Shown here: positions 45,915 through 59,435 of the stretch, in pieces
Position numbering within the stretch: position 1 is the first letter of the stretch
Layout of the letters: each line of letters begins with the position of its first letter
Origin: Coriaria nepalensis
Lineage: Eukaryota > Streptophyta > Magnoliopsida > Cucurbitales > Coriariaceae
NCBI GenBank assembly: GCA_027186245.1
Contig: CP114495.1
Span: forward strand, 10,036,501 to 10,100,500
Length of the DNA stretch: 64,000 nucleotides
Reading direction: 5' to 3'
Translations under genes and position numbers: made by a program
The notes under the pieces: model-generated
What the model was told of the DNA's origin: nothing
Database searches by the model: none
What the model saw: only the letters and a program-made list of their open reading frames with translations

Positions 45915-48900
45915 ATGGCGTCTCCTGGAAATCCAAACCAGAATCAGCAGCAACCACCATTCGATATGCAGAAATTCTTTAAACCCTTAAATTCAATCCC
46001 CGCTCCTTCTCCCTCTATACCTACATCCTCCTCCTCCTCCTCACAAAACCCTCCTCCTCTTCCCAGTTCCCCTTTCCCACCGCCTTCTGCCTCTTTCCCC
46101 CCTCCCTCCGGCCCTTTCTCCTACCCTCTCCAGAACGCACCCTATCACCATCAGTACCATCCCCAACTCGCCCCTTCCTATTCCCAAGACCAGTTCTCTA
46201 ACTTGCACCATCAGCGCTCTCTTTCTTATCCTACGCCCCCGCTTCAACCTTCTCCTTCTCCTCCTCCACATAACATCCCTGTCCCTCAAAATAATTTAGG
46301 TCAGAATTCCGGAGCTCGAATCATGGCCATGATTAAAGCCCCTGGTTCCAATCTTGAACCGCCCCAGCTTCAAGGTCCATCTACTACTCCGTTGGGTTCC
46401 ATTTCCCCTCATTCTTCCGGAGTCCCAGAATTTTCGGCCCCGCCCAATAATGTCCCTGGCATGTCGAACATACCGATTCTCCATCCTGGATTAACATCTT
46501 CGGGCCCTATTAGAATGCCAAGTAGTAAGCTTCCAAAAGGGCGGCATTTGATCGGAGATTATGTGACCTATGATGTCGATGTTAGGCTGCAAGGAGAGGT
46601 CCAACCTCAGCTTGAAGTTACTCCCATAACCAAGTATGGGTCCGATCCTCAGCTCGTGTTGGGCCGTCAAATTGCTGTGAACAAGACTTATATATGTTAT
46701 GGCTTGAAGCAGGGGAATATTCGCGTCCTCAATATCAACACTGCTTTGAGATCTCTGTTTCGAGGCCACGAAAAGGTTCTTTTCTTCGTTCTTTCTTTTT
46801 TTTTCCCCCTCCTCAATCGGTTGTTTTATTATGCTATGATTCAAAATTTTTTCTTTTGTTGCTTTCTTAAATCAGACGATCGGATTAGTCTCCCTTTTTT
46901 TATGTGTCTGCAACATAACGTTTTCTTTGATGTCATTGTTTGTGGTTTTACTTGTTCAATTTAGAAATGTGGTTAGTCTTTTCATTGTGAAAACCATTCA
47001 TCAGTGTCATTGATTGATGATTTATGTTTCCTTCTGTCAGAGAGTAACAGACATGGCTTTCTTTGCAGAGGATGTTCACCTTTTGGCAAGGTAACTCGTC
47101 ACTCTTATTATATAGAGATTCTTCTCTTCCTACTTCCTACTTCTCTCTGGGATTATGTTTTTAACATGTTTTTATGCAGTGTTGACATAGGCGGACGGGT
47201 TTATGTGTGGAAAATCTCTGAAGGTCCGGATGAAGAAACTAAGCCACAAATTACTGGAAAGGTTGTTATTGCCCTTCATATAGAAGGAGAGGGTGAAGTT
47301 GTGCATCCCCGTGTTTGTTGGCATTGTCACAAACAGGTAATAATGAATTTACTTTTATCTCATCAATTCAATGTTGATTCCATATGCAACTGTCATTCTG
47401 TTCATCACAAATGGAGTAACACTATTCTTTTTTTTTTTTTTTTGGTGGGTGTTTCAAACACTCTTTTGCAGGAAGTTTTGGTAGTCGGGTATGGCAAGTC
47501 TGTTTTAAGAATCGATACAACTAAAGTTGGAAAGGGTGAAATCTTCTCTGCAGAAGCTTCCCTTAAGTTTTCCCTTGACAAGCTGATTGATGGGGTCCAG
47601 CTTGTTGGCAGACATGATGGAGAAGTGACAGAGCTGTCAATGTGTCAGTGGATGACTTCCCGTCTAGTTTCTGCTTCTATGGACGGAACGGTGTGCATTT
47701 TTTTTTGTATATATATATGTTTTTTTGTCTTTCTTTAAATGGAAATCAGCAGTTCTCATACAAAAACACTTGAACAAAAATCTTGTGTTGGTTGCAGATA
47801 AAGATATGGGAGGATCGCAAGGCAGCACCACTTGCAGTATTTAGACCACATGAAGGCCAACCTGTAAATGCAGCTACTTTCTTGTCTGCTCCGCATCGAC
47901 CAGATCACATTATACTTATCACAGCGGTAGGCGGTCTACATAGATGCACACACATTACTATTATCTTGTAATATTATGTTATTCATTCATAGTGTGTGCT
48001 TAAAATTTTTATCAGGGACCGCTAAATCGAGAGGTGAAAATATGGGCCTCTGCAAGTGAGGAAGGCTGGCTACTTCCTAGTGATGCAGAATCATGGAAAT
48101 GCACCCAGACATTGGAGTTGAAGAGTTCATCTGAAAATCAAGTGGATGTGGCATTTTTCAATCAAGTTGTGGCATTGTCTCAAGCAGGCCTTCTTCTACT
48201 TGCCAATGCTAAGAAGAATGCCATTTACGCGGTTCACTTAGATTACAATCAAAACCCAACTACAACTCGCATGGATTACATTGCAGAGTTTACTGTCACT
48301 ATGCCAATTTTGAGCTTCACTGGGACAAGTGAGATAATAGATCGCAACACGCATATTGTTCAAGTTTATTGTGTCCAGACACAAGCCATTCAGCAATATG
48401 CTTTGGACTTATCCCAGTGCTTGCCACCGCCCCTGCAGAATGCAGGATTAGATAAGGCAGATTCCAGTAATGTTTCACAGGATTTAACTAATGCTGAAGG
48501 ACTTTCTACACCGGTTTCATCTGGAAGTAGACCTACTGAGACGCTCTTATCTGGTTCTACACCCAAAGCAGCTGTCGTAAATGGAACTGAGAGTGCAACT
48601 GCTGAAAGATATCCTGTAAGGTCAGGTTCTCTTGAGGCAACTTCTGAATCTAAGCCCATTTCACTTGCACAAGCAACTAGCAATGCAGATATTAGTTTTG
48701 CTGCATCACCTCCTCTTCCTTTGAGTCCGAGGGTGTCTAGAAATCTGTCCGGCTTTAAAAGTCCGACGAGCTATGAGCCTGTTTCCCCATTCAAAGACCA
48801 TGGTGGGGACCAGCGTGTGAATGACTTTACAGTTGATAGACAAATGGATCATGTTCATGCAAATTTGTCTGATGTGCCTTCTCTAGATGATGATTCAAGA

Positions 48901-51898
48901 AATAATGAAGAAAAACTTTCTCGAGAAGATCTATCCAGTGCCCTTAACTCACCTATCATGTTTAAACACCCAACTCATTTAATTACTCCATCTGAGATAC
49001 TAATGGCCGTGTCTTCATCTGACACCACGGGAGTCGTTGAAGGAAAGAGTGAGGGAGACGCAAATATTCAGGATGTGGTTGTCAATGATGATGTAGGCAT
49101 TACAGAATTGGAGGTCAAAGTAGTGGGTGAAATGAGATCATTTCCTCAGAACAATGAATATGGTTCAAGGGGTGAACCTCGAAACATTACTGAAAATAAG
49201 GAAAAACTTTTTTGCTCCCAAGCCTCAGACCTTGGGATCGAAGTGGCCCGAGAATGCTCTGCAATATCATCTGAAACTTATATTCTAGAGGATGCTAGAC
49301 AGGTTGACGGTGATAATGTGGACATGCAACCATCTCAAATTGGTGAAGAAGATCAAACCCCCACAAAGGATGTGCCTGAAAAGGCCTCTGAGTCATCTAC
49401 ATCTACAACAGTTCCACAAATGCCAATTTCAAGTTCAAAAGGGAAGAAGCAAAAGGGGAAAAACTCACAACCATTCGATATGTCTTCCTCAACTCCTAGT
49501 GCTTTCAATTCTACAGATTTTAATGAACCCGGTGGGAGTTCGAATCTTTCCTCTGCAGAAGGTTCTATTCCCCATTTTCTGGCCATGCAGGATATGTTGA
49601 ATCAGGTGACTGCTGCGCTGCACATTTTGGCATATTAATCTTTAATGCATGTTTCAAGAGTATTGTTGTGGAGATTTCAATTATGAATTTATTTTTTTCT
49701 TGTTGTCTGGCTTTTGCCTAATTCTTTGTGGGAACTACTATCTAGCCAGCAGTGCATGTATCCCCTTACCTCTGGCTCAATTAAAGTTTGATTGCTCAAC
49801 TCATTGCTTATAGCAAGTTATTCTTGATTAGTTTGAGTAGCAAGTTACTCTCTTTCTCCCTCCATCTCTCTCTCTCTCAGAAAGGTTCAATTGTTGACCT
49901 TGTTACTTTTTTGCAGCTAATGACTGCACAAAAAGAAATGCAAAAGCAGATACAGATGCTGGTTACAGTTCCAGTAAACAAAGAAGGCAAAAGACTGGAG
50001 GTAGCTCTTGGGCGGAGCATGGAGAAGGCTGTCAAGGCAAACAGTGATGCTTTGTGGGCTCGTTTTCAGGAGGAAAATGCAAAAAACGAGAAGGCTTCGC
50101 GAGATAGTATGCAAAAGATGACTACTATGATGAATAACTTCATGAATAAGGATTTGCCCACCTTGTTAGAGAAGACAGTGAAAAAGGAAATGGCTGCTGT
50201 TGGTCCAGCTCTTGTCCGCACCATCACTCCCGCTATTGAGAAAACAATCGCTTCAACTATTGTTGATTCTTTCCAGGTTAGTATTTTAAGGTGCGACTCT
50301 TTTGCCTCAAGGTTCTATTCTTGAAGTTATGTTTTATGATGCAGAGAGGAGTGGGTGATAAGGCAGTGAATCAACTTGAAAAATCCATCAATTCAAAACT
50401 CGAAGCCACTGTTGCGAGACAAATCCAAGCACAATTTCAAACTTCTGGAAGACAAGCCCTTCAGGTGTGTCCAGAGTCAACCTGAGTTATCATGATTTGT
50501 ACTTCATTATGTTCCTTTCTGGATAACCTTTTCAATGTATTTTTTGGTATGATACCTTCTGTGTCTGATTTGTTGAAGTGAAAATACTCTTTTTTTTTTT
50601 CATCTTCCTGCAGGATGCACTAAAATCTAGCTTGGAAGCTTCACTAATTCCTGCTTTTGAAATGTCATGCAAAGCAATGTTTGAGCAAGTGGATTCCACA
50701 TTTCAGAAAGGAATGATTGAGCATACTGCAGCAGCTCAGCAGCACTTTGAGTCCGCTCATTCTCCTTTGGCACTTGCTCTAAGGGTATATGCTTGCACCA
50801 CAAACATATAATTTAATAACCTAGTTGGGTTCTCCTGTTTTCTTCTCTAATCTTCTATAAATCATCTTTCTAGTCGTGGATGCCTCAGCAAATGATGCGA
50901 CATCCAAGTCTTCTTACACCGCAAAGTGCTAACAATTTTTTGTCATCTTATGGATTCATTATTGCATTATCTGGAAAAATTGGAAATTTTTTTATCAATA
51001 ATCTGATAAGTACTTATGCAGTTGTGGGATTTGTTACATTCTGATGGTTGTTGAATTAGACAGACTTGTGTTCTCTTTGGATTGAATTTTAAAGTTTTCT
51101 CTATACAGGATGCAATTAATTCAGCATCTACAATGGTTCAATCGATGGGTGGAGAACTGGCTGAAGGACAAAGAAAGCTGATAGCTCTTGCAACTGCGAG
51201 CTCAAATGCCAGTTCCATGAACCCCTTGGTTACCCAACTCAGCAACGGACCCCTTGCTGGTCTTCATGAGAAGGTAATGCATACCCACCCCCCTTCTTTC
51301 GTTTCAGTTCCTTTGCTAATTGGTTTTGAATTCCAATCATTCTTGATGCATCTTTTGAATACTTTTTTAGATCGAGGTATCAGTGGACCCAACAAAAGAA
51401 TTGTCAAGGCTGGTATCTGAACGCAAGTACGAAGAAGCATTCACTACAGCCTTACAGAGGAGCGATGTGTCCATTGTTTCTTGGTTATGTAGTCAGGTAC
51501 TGTGTGCTTCCAATCCATTTCATTTTCACGTGCTTTTCCAATTCAAAGTTGAAGATTGATCCCATTTTATTTTATTTGTATTTGGGCAGGTTGATCTTCG
51601 ATATATTCTGACTTTGGTTCCTCTGCCATTGAGTCAAGGAGTACTTCTCTCTCTTCTGCAACAATTGGCCTGTGATGTGAACAAGGATAAAGCCCAGAAA
51701 CTGTCTTGGTTGACTGATGTGGCTGCTGCCATAAATCCTACAGACCTAATGATTTCAATGCACGTTCGGCCCATTTTCGAGCAAGTCTATCAGATAATGA
51801 ACCATCAGCGGAGCTTGCCCAGCACCACTGCCTCCGAGCTCTCCTGCATTAGAGTTCTGATGCATGTGGTCAACTCTGTGCTGGTGACTTGTAAATGA
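45915..51898 (+). CDS. VCS: VARICOSE, enhancer of mRNA decapping 4 (EDC4/Ge-1 homologue)
   Basis: Twelve exons in frame: 45915-46775, 47041-47090, 47180-47336, 47472-47690, 47798-47926, 48016-49605, 49917-50276, 50345-50464, 50614-50784, 51109-51273, 51371-51496 and 51590-51898; 1418 residues. A Pro/Ser-rich N-terminus (1-180) precedes WD40 repeats (about 210-560), with [35 protein letters not shown] and REVKIWAS. A long Ser/Asp/Glu-rich linker follows. The helical Ge-1 C-terminus (about 1000-1418) includes [20 protein letters not shown] and ends with a folded domain holding [21 protein letters not shown] is the scaffold of the decapping complex with DCP1 and DCP2 in processing bodies, and loss harms leaf and seedling development in Arabidopsis. 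The ATG gives a start (MASPGNPNQ) like that of known VCS proteins. Confidence 0.96.
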
Positions 51899-52824
51899 TT
51901 TTGGTGATATGGGTAAAAATGGAGATGGATGGATGGATAGATACATACCAATTACTCCAATTTGTGCAAAGAAAAAACGAAAGGAACAAAAAAGGGGGAC
52001 TTTTATCTCAAGTTTGTAGCCAAAATCTTCACATCTTTCTTCTTCTTTCAAGTTTGTTGTCACTACTTTGCATGTCCGATAGTGTTGTTAATGATGGTTT
52101 TTCTTCTTTTTTGGTAATGGAGTCTGTTTTGTGAAATATGCCAGACAGGTAGTGAGGAGGGTTCCTCGGTATCTTTTTCCTTTTTTGTTGTGTTAATGTC
52201 AAAATTTTCCATCAGACAATAGTGTCAAGAAGTTATATCATCAGTACATTTTCTACTACTACCCGTTTGGTTTCCTTTTTTCATTACTGGCATACAGAGA
52301 GTATTATGAGATGAGGCAAGTAGAATAGGGGCATAGTGTATCATGGCTGTTATGCTTTCGAAAGATCTTAACCGCAGTTTCTCATCCGTGGGTAAAATAT
52401 TGCGTACTAAAAAATGAGCTCATGTGGCTTGTGTTTAGCCAAATTTCTGTGAAGGTACTTGTTTAATCTTCTATTAATCTAATCGATAAGGGAAGAGCTC
52501 GACTTGGGCTTATGTGTTCCTCTCTTTTCTCTCTTTCATAAACAGTAGCACCTCAGATTGACAACACTCAGTCTTAAGCAAAGAATCTTGCTAACCAGAA
52601 AAATGAAATATTAGACAAAATTTTCATTCAAAAATCAATATATTTACACTGTCACATTGAAGCGACATTCTTTACATGTCAAGGCTCACAATTTACTTCA
52701 TCCAAAAATAAAAAAACTCTCTGGATTATAATTATTCTTTTTTTTCAGGAAAATAAGGGTAAAAAAAGATCGCGGGAAATTACAAGTCTTGCCGCCGGAA
52801 TGAGAAGGATTCCTTTCCAAGGAG
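51899..52824. other. Convergent 3' interval between VCS and the DnaJ gene
   Basis: Probable VCS 3' UTR (TG-rich to about 52.2 kb) followed by AT-rich sequence and the 3' UTR of the minus-strand DnaJ gene. No gene is supported. Confidence 0.6.
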
Positions 52825-53295
52825 CTACCAGCACTGATCGGTTTCCCACCTCCGAGTCGTGTAAAAGCCTGTTTGATTCCCGAGGGAAGAGCGCCTCCGG
52901 CAAGATCCTAGAGACAGATCGTAAAGAGCCCTAGCCACCGGATCCGAGAGCGTGGCGTAAGCATTGTGGATCTCAATGAAATCCTGACCGTCCGCCTCCG
53001 ACTGATGCAGCGAATCGGGGTGGTACACCTTGGCCAAGGTCCGATACGCCGTCTTGATTTCCGTGGGAGAGGCGTTCTGCTTGACTCGGAGGATCTCGTA
53101 AAGACTCGTGGTGGCTCTACAGGGATCTGTGATTGGATGGGCATCGACGAAGGCCTGGGCAGAGGCCATACAGGTTATTCTTCTTCTTCGGGGCGGCGTT
53201 CTGCAGAGGGAGCGTCCGGCTTCCGTCGGACATAGACGGAACTCCGGCGATTGGAAGAGCGGGTTGACGGTGGGGAAGGCTAGGATTCCTAACAT
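52825..53295 (-). CDS. Plastid-type small DnaJ (J11-like) co-chaperone
   Basis: A single exon of 156 residues. The N-terminus is rich in Ser, Arg and Pro with few acidic residues, as expected for a chloroplast transit peptide. The J domain lies at about 64-122, starting SLYEILRVKQNASPTEIKTA, with the invariant HPD at 92-94 in KVYHPDSL and the helix IEIHNAYATLSDPVARALYD. There is no Gly/Phe region or zinc finger, so it is a class III J protein. Such proteins stimulate the ATPase of stromal Hsp70. I chose the ATG at 53295, not the in-frame one at 53376. A TTTATAAA box at 53376-53383 covers the upper ATG, so transcription should start below it. GA repeats fill the leader and promoter. Confidence 0.9.
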   Translation of the reverse strand: MLGILAFPTVNPLFQSPEFRLCPTEAGRSLCRTPPRRRRITCMASAQAFVDAHPITDPCRATTSLYEILRVKQNASPTEIKTAYRTLAKVYHPDSLHQSEADGQDFIEIHNAYATLSDPVARALYDLSLGSCRRRSSLGNQTGFYTTRRWETDQCW

Positions 53296-53347
53296 TGAAA
53301 GAGGGCTTAACAAAGAGAGAGATAAAATATGAATACAGTTCGAGATC

Positions 53348-53393
53348 GAGAGAGAGAGAGAGAGGGGCGGTACCATTTATAAAGGGTCAATGA

Positions 53394-53421
<28 letters not shown>
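53348..53421. repeat. Two (GA)n tracts flanking the DnaJ TATA box
   Basis: GA runs at about 53348-53364 and 53393-53421 sit on either side of TTTATAAA (53376-53383). They read as CT repeats on the transcribed strand sense of the gene, a common core-promoter context in plants. Confidence 0.85.
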
Positions 53422-53424
<3 letters not shown>

Positions 53425-54409
53425 AGTAAATGAATGAATGAATTAATAATTGAATTAGGAAGCGGGTGATTGCCTGATTGGTGGTGAAAGTGTAGTACAC
53501 GCAGATTTTAATGAAACAGCGTGAGACTGACTGTCGACGGTTTTAATTAATATTATAATTAATTATCTGTTTTTTCTGTTTTTATCTTCATCTTCATCTT
53601 CATCTTCATTAATATTCGTTGATTGGTCCACCTGTCCAACAAGGAGTGAAGGACTATTTCTAAGTGTTTTTTTCTTCTTCTTTTCTTCCTGGTTCAACGT
53701 CTTTTCCTAAATATATACGGTACTAACGTGTTTGATGTGAGTTCCAATTCATACGACATTTAGTGTATGGTTTTATGTCTAGTTCGAATTCAATAATTAC
53801 TATTTCAAGGTGTTTCCTTCTTCTTCATTCAAATGTTGATTGAACTTTTGATACGAAATGCTCGTATTAAAGTATTGAATGTGAGTTCGCGGTGTTCTTG
53901 ATGTTGTTGATGTTGTTGTTTTGTAATTGTATGGCTTTTTCATATCCAATTTGAGCTGTCAAAATGTTGATTGAGCTTTCCTAAACCAAACATTATCTTA
54001 TCCTCATGTTGTTTACACGTTATTTTCAATCTTAGGTAGTGCAAGTGAAGTTAAAGGCAAGATGATAGATATCGCTACTTGTTTTGATCTAAAGAGGGAG
54101 GGAGGGAGGGAGGAGGGCAAGTGTGACACGCTGTTGTTATTGTCAGTCAGTAATGCTTCTAGAAACTATATGTCTCTCTAGTCCTCCAGTGTGGGCCCAA
54201 TGCAAGGTAGAAAGGGACCAGACACCTCAGAAATTGTCATGTGGACTGGACTGTATCAAGATGAGGAAAATGATGAGAGCTTCCAAAGTGAGTGACTGAG
54301 TGGGTGGGTCCCCCTCCCTTTGATTCTTCTTCCTCCTTCTTTTTCTCTTCTTCTAGAAGGTCTTTTCCTCTCACAGTGCTCAATGCTCATCTCTCCATTG
54401 GTTATGGTA

Positions 54410-54445
<36 letters not shown>

Positions 54446-56016
54446 TGACAAAACAAGATAAAAATGTATGATGGAGAAAGTGGGGTGGTGGGGTCTAGAT
54501 CTCTCGCCTTAGAAAAGTAGAGAAAGAATCTTCTTTCTATACCTGACCCATTATTGATGAGTAGTATTAGTTAATATATTCTTCCAGAATCAATCTTCTA
54601 GAATGCAATCAGATCCATATAGTAATTTGAATGTTCCAACTTCCAAGCCCATTTGAAATTGAAAGAGTTGGACCAGTCTGTCTCTATTTTTTTATGTGGG
54701 CCGGACCAGAAAGATCACAACTCCAAATTCACTAGATAGTGGGCTTGGAGCTCGTGTCTCTTGGACTTTAATGATACTACTACTAAATTTCTATTTGGGC
54801 TCATCATGCTGGCCCAAACCTCTAGCTTACGTTAACAAACAAGTCATGCTCACACACATATTAAATATTATTTTTAAATATATAATGTGATAATAATATT
54901 TATAATTTAAATTATATTTAATATCACATATCATATATTATAGACATACAATAATTTCTCATTATATGCTATGATTTTGAACTCGTTGATTACAATTTAT
55001 CTTTAATCAATAAATTTTTAATATAATTTATGATCAAAATTTAATTAAAAAAATAAAAATTAGATCTCGATAACTTAAAAATTACATCAAAAATTTTATC
55101 GAACAACTATAAATGGCCGTATCAAAGCTAAGCTGTCTTTAACTTGTTCATATGTCAACGGTCTCATTCTCATTGATGATACACATCTATGTGGCGCCAC
55201 GTCATTCCCCTTGGGAATCTACGTTCGGCTTATTGGATTTCTAAACTTGTCGTTTGATTTTGAATTGAATGCTTCAAAATTCTTTTTATATCATTAAAAG
55301 CCAGCAGAGCGTCTACGGGAAGCCACGTAAGATCCACTTCACAAACGTAATATTTTTCACACCCAATAATCATCCACTACACTCCATTCCATATCTTCTT
55401 TCTCTAAAGCGATATAATCACCACCGTTCATCATCAACTAAACTACTCTTGTAAAAAAAAAAAAAATATCCTACACAATTTAAAACACAAATAAATTTAC
55501 TCCCATTCGGATCCAAACATACAATTTCAGTTATGATCAATGTGCGAGTGGGGCCCATGAATAGTGAATCTAATATAAGATTTTTCATTTTTTTTTTAGC
55601 TCTTGTTTCTGAAATGGCAGTAGGTAGGCGGATCACATGCACGTTAAAAAGATTCAGAAAGAAAGCGCGAACATGGTGGTGGCTGGCGGTGGTCTATCGA
55701 TACATCATTGATCAATGATCATGCAAAATACAAGACAAGACAAGACAAGACAAGACGGTGAAAAAATATGTAAGAGATTATAAGACCAACTTTTTTCTTT
55801 TTAATAATAATATTTGTATTACATTGTTATTACTTATGAAGATCATATTCATATTCTCTAATATTCTTGCAGCAAACCCAAAATCAACTGCTCCGTTCAT
55901 TATTCCCGTCAAAGGGTATAAACGACAACTCCTTGGACCTGTTCGCCTCGTTCCAAGGAGTCCCTAGATTGCAAATACAAATTTTTGCGACTCCTTCCCT
56001 CGTCATTTGATTTTGC
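53422..56016. other. Intergenic DNA between the DnaJ and SIP1 genes
   Basis: No gene is supported over 2.6 kb. It holds (TCTTCA)n at about 53585-53610, a TGGGCCCA palindrome near 54185-54192, a TA run at about 54416-54445 and an ACAAG repeat at about 55733-55754. An AT-rich block covers 54840-55130. Short open frames in it have no recognisable content. Confidence 0.6.
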
Positions 56017-56024
56017 TATAAATA
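56017..56024 (+). promoter_or_regulatory. SIP1: TATA box of the SIP1 gene
   Basis: TATAAATA lies 158 bases before the start codon, leaving room for a leader of about 125 bases. No upstream ATG-rich structure interferes. Confidence 0.7.
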
Positions 56025-56181
56025 CTCATCTAAACCCGAACTTCTTAGCATTCCACTCTCCAATATTTTATCGAACAAGTTGCTTTCTTTCTTTCTTTAT
56101 TGCATTTTTTGTTCGTTCTATATAGGTGGGTGTCTTTGTTTTCTCCTTCTTTCTCAGAACAAACAGAGAACAGAGAAGAAG

Positions 56182-59100
56182 ATGACAGTAGGGGCTGGGA
56201 TCAGTGTTGGAGATGATCGTAGCCTCTCGGTGTTAGGACAGAGAGTGCTGTCCAATGTGCATGATAACATAGTTCTCTCTCCTGCCGCCGGCGGTGCTCT
56301 GGTTAACGGCGCTTTCATCGGTGTTCAGTCCGATCAGACAGGTTGTCGCAGAGTTTTTCCGGTTGGCAAACTCGAGTAAGTTCGTTATTTTCCTTTCTTT
56401 CTGCCATTTTTTTTTCTTGGGAAACAAACAAGTGAGTGATCGTGACTTTCTCTTTGGGTGGGGGAAACAGGGGAATGCGGTTTATGTGTGTGTTCCGGTT
56501 CAAACTGTGGTGGATGACACAGAGGATGGGAAGTTGCGGACAAGACATTCCAGTTGAGACTCAGTTTTTGCTGGTTGAAGCAAGAGAAGGCTCCCATTTT
56601 GCTCAACATGGTGATGAGGAATCTGCAATTTACACTGTCTTCCTGCCTATTCTCGAGGGGAATTTCAGGGCTGTTCTTCAAGGGAATGAACATAATGAGT
56701 TGGAGATCTGTCTTGAAAGTGGTACGTTTTTTTCTTTTTCTTTTTTATAATTATTATTCTGGGGATTGAATTTGATTGTTTGATAATGGTGGTCCAACTC
56801 CAACAAATTGCAGGAGATCCTTCTGTTGACGAGTTTGAGGGTAATAGGTTAGTTTTTGTCGGAGCCGGTTCAGACCCTTTTGATGTGATCACAAATGCGG
56901 TCAAGTAAGTCCTGAATCAACAAGATTTCTAGTTCAGTTTCTGGACTGCAGTTTCATATTAGACGATATTCCAACACTTCAAATGGACAGTAGCAGTACT
57001 CGTCAATCAAAGAAACAACATCAGATGTTGACTTGGGTATTATTCTGTTGTTACAGATCTGTTGAGAGACATTTACAGACATTTTCTCACAGGGACAGAA
57101 AGAAGGTATGAATGTATTTAATTTCTTCTCCTTGAAGGAAAAGGAAAAATAATAGCTCTGTTGATTGAGTTTTGTCTAAAAATGGTCGAATAGATGCCGG
57201 ACATGTTGAACTGGTTCGGCTGGTGCACGTGGGATGCCTTCTATACCGATGTCACCTCGGAAGGTGTCAAGCAGGGCTTAGAGAGGTATTCATTCATTTG
57301 ATTAATCAATTTCATTTTCTATTAAAAAACGGAATCATGGTTTCACTAGTAAAAGTACTTGAACTTTGTAGCTTTGAGAAAGGTGGAATCCCTCCTAAGT
57401 TTGTTATAATCGACGATGGATGGCAATCAGTTGGCATGGACCCCACTTCTATCGGAATCGAAGCTGATAACTCTGCCAAGTGAGTCCCTAGATTCTTTCT
57501 GCAACTGCTCACAATTTGTCTTTAATTTCTGGCTTACAACTCTTACCTGATTAATCTGCTCTCCTTCAGCTTTGCAAACCGGCTCACAAACATTAAAGAG
57601 AACCACAAATTCCAAAAAGATGGCCAAGAGGGTCATAGAGTGGAAGATCCCTCTTTAGGGCTTCGCCACATTGTTTCCGACATCAAACAAAATCACGCTT
57701 TAAAGTAAGCTAAAATTTCCCAAAAGCTACCTGTATTGAAATTTTTTCTTTTACTTGTAGTATTTGCCTAATATTTTGTTTTATAATTTGGCTTAGGTAT
57801 GTGTATGTGTGGCACGCCATAACCGGGTATTGGGGTGGGGTGAGGCCTGGAGTTAGTGAAATGGAACATTACGACTCTAAGCTCTCTTACCCGGTTTCAT
57901 CGCCCGGAGTTGATTCTAATGAACCATGTGATGCTTTGAAGAGTATTACTACAAATGGACTTGGTCTAGTGAACCCTGAGAAAGTTTTCAGCTTTTACAA
58001 TGAGCTCCATTCATATCTTGCATCTGCCGGGATTGATGGTGTGAAGGTTGATGTTCAGAATATACTTGAAACTCTTGGGGCCCGCCATGGTGGACGTGTG
58101 AAACTTGCTAGGAAGTACCATCAGGCATTGGAAGCTTCCATTTCTAGGAATTTTCCAGATAACGGGATTATTTCATGTATGAGTCATAATACGGATGGTT
58201 TGTACAGTGCGAAACGGACGGCAGTGATTCGTGCATCGGATGATTTCTGGCCTAGAGATCCCGCATCTCACACCATTCATATTGCTTCAGTTACCTATAA
58301 CACACTCTTTCTTGGGGAGTTTATGCAGCCAGACTGGGACATGTTTCATGTATGTTAGATATATATATATAGCCCATTTAAGCATTGTTTTTTGTTTGTT
58401 TTAATGTTTGATCGATTGATTTCAATCTGTTTATGCATTTCAGAGTCTCCATCCAATGGCGGAATATCATGGTGCAGCTCGGGCAGTGGGAGGGTGCTCT
58501 ATTTATGTTAGGTTAGTGTGATCTTTGATCTTTATGACAAGAAGTTTTCTGTTGTTTTTTTCTTTTTCTTTGATGATTTGAGAGAAAATGGAATGTGACT
58601 TGCATAAATAAAATAATGCAGTGACAAGCCTGGGTGCCATGACTTTAATCTTCTAAAGAAGCTTGTACTTCCAGATGGTTCTATACTGAGGGCCAAACTT
58701 CCAGGAAGACCAACACGAGATTGCCTATTTTCCGATCCTGCCAGAGACGGAAAAAGGTGTGTTGTGTATTTTATTTTCCCAAAGAAGATTATATATTTTG
58801 TTGATTTAAGTAGCGATAATATAATATGTTGATGATGTTGCAGTCTTCTAAAGATATGGAATCTGAATGATGTCTGCGGAGTGGTTGGAATTTTCAACTG
58901 CCAAGGAGCCGGATGGTGCAAGCTTGAAAAGAAGAACCTCATACATGAAGAAAATCCCGGAACAATCAGTGGGGTTGTTCGGGCTAATGACGTTGATTAT
59001 CTGCCTAGAATTGCAGATCCCAAATGGGCCGGAGATGCCGTCATTTTCTCCCATCTCTCTGGAGAGGTTGTGTATCTTCCAAAAGACGGTTCGATCCCAA

Positions 59101-59435
59101 TAACATTGAGATCTAGGGAGTATGAAGTATTTACGGTTGTTCCAGTGAAGGAACTATGTGAAGGCTTCATAAGATTTGCTCCTATAGGCCTATTGAAAAT
59201 GTTCAATTCTGGTGGGGCTATCAAAGAATTGAAATATGAATTAAGAGAAGTTGATATGAAGGTTTGCGGGTGTGGGGTATTTGGCGCATATTCTTCAGTT
59301 CGGCCGAAGAAAATTGTGGTTGATTCGGAGGAGATATCGGAGTTTGGATATGATGAGGCCTCTGGTTTGGTCACTTTGAGTTTGAGAGTCCCTGAAAAGG
59401 AGTTGTACCTGTGGAATGTCAATATCGAGCTATAG
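56182..59435 (+). CDS. SIP1: GH36 raffinose-synthase / seed-imbibition family galactosyl enzyme
   Basis: Eleven exons in frame: 56182-56375, 56471-56721, 56814-56904, 57057-57105, 57194-57285, 57372-57479, 57570-57704, 57797-58349, 58444-58511, 58622-58756 and 58844-59435; 755 residues. The GH36 barrel shows [28 protein letters not shown] and [14 protein letters not shown]. The nucleophile is D392 in DGVKVDVQN and the acid/base is D456 in [11 protein letters not shown] beta-rich C-terminal domain ends LWNVNIEL. Annotations call this clade probable galactinol-sucrose galactosyltransferase 1/2 (RFS1/SIP1). Characterised members of the seed-imbibition clade act as alkaline alpha-galactosidases on raffinose oligosaccharides, so hydrolysis is as likely as synthesis. 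The protein lacks the long insertion of true raffinose synthases and has no signal peptide, so it is cytosolic. Confidence 0.95.

Noticed and set aside
46041..46289. Minus-strand Arg-rich frame
   Set aside because: Shadow of the Pro/Ser-rich first exon of VCS.
53296..53376. Upstream in-frame ATG for the DnaJ gene (start MVPPLSLSLS)
   Set aside because: It overlaps the TATA-like TTTATAAA, and the added residues come from GA/CT microsatellite DNA.
55533..55718. 61-residue basic frame resembling a DVL/RTFL peptide
   Set aside because: It lacks the conserved RTF core; only a general Arg and Trp richness is similar.
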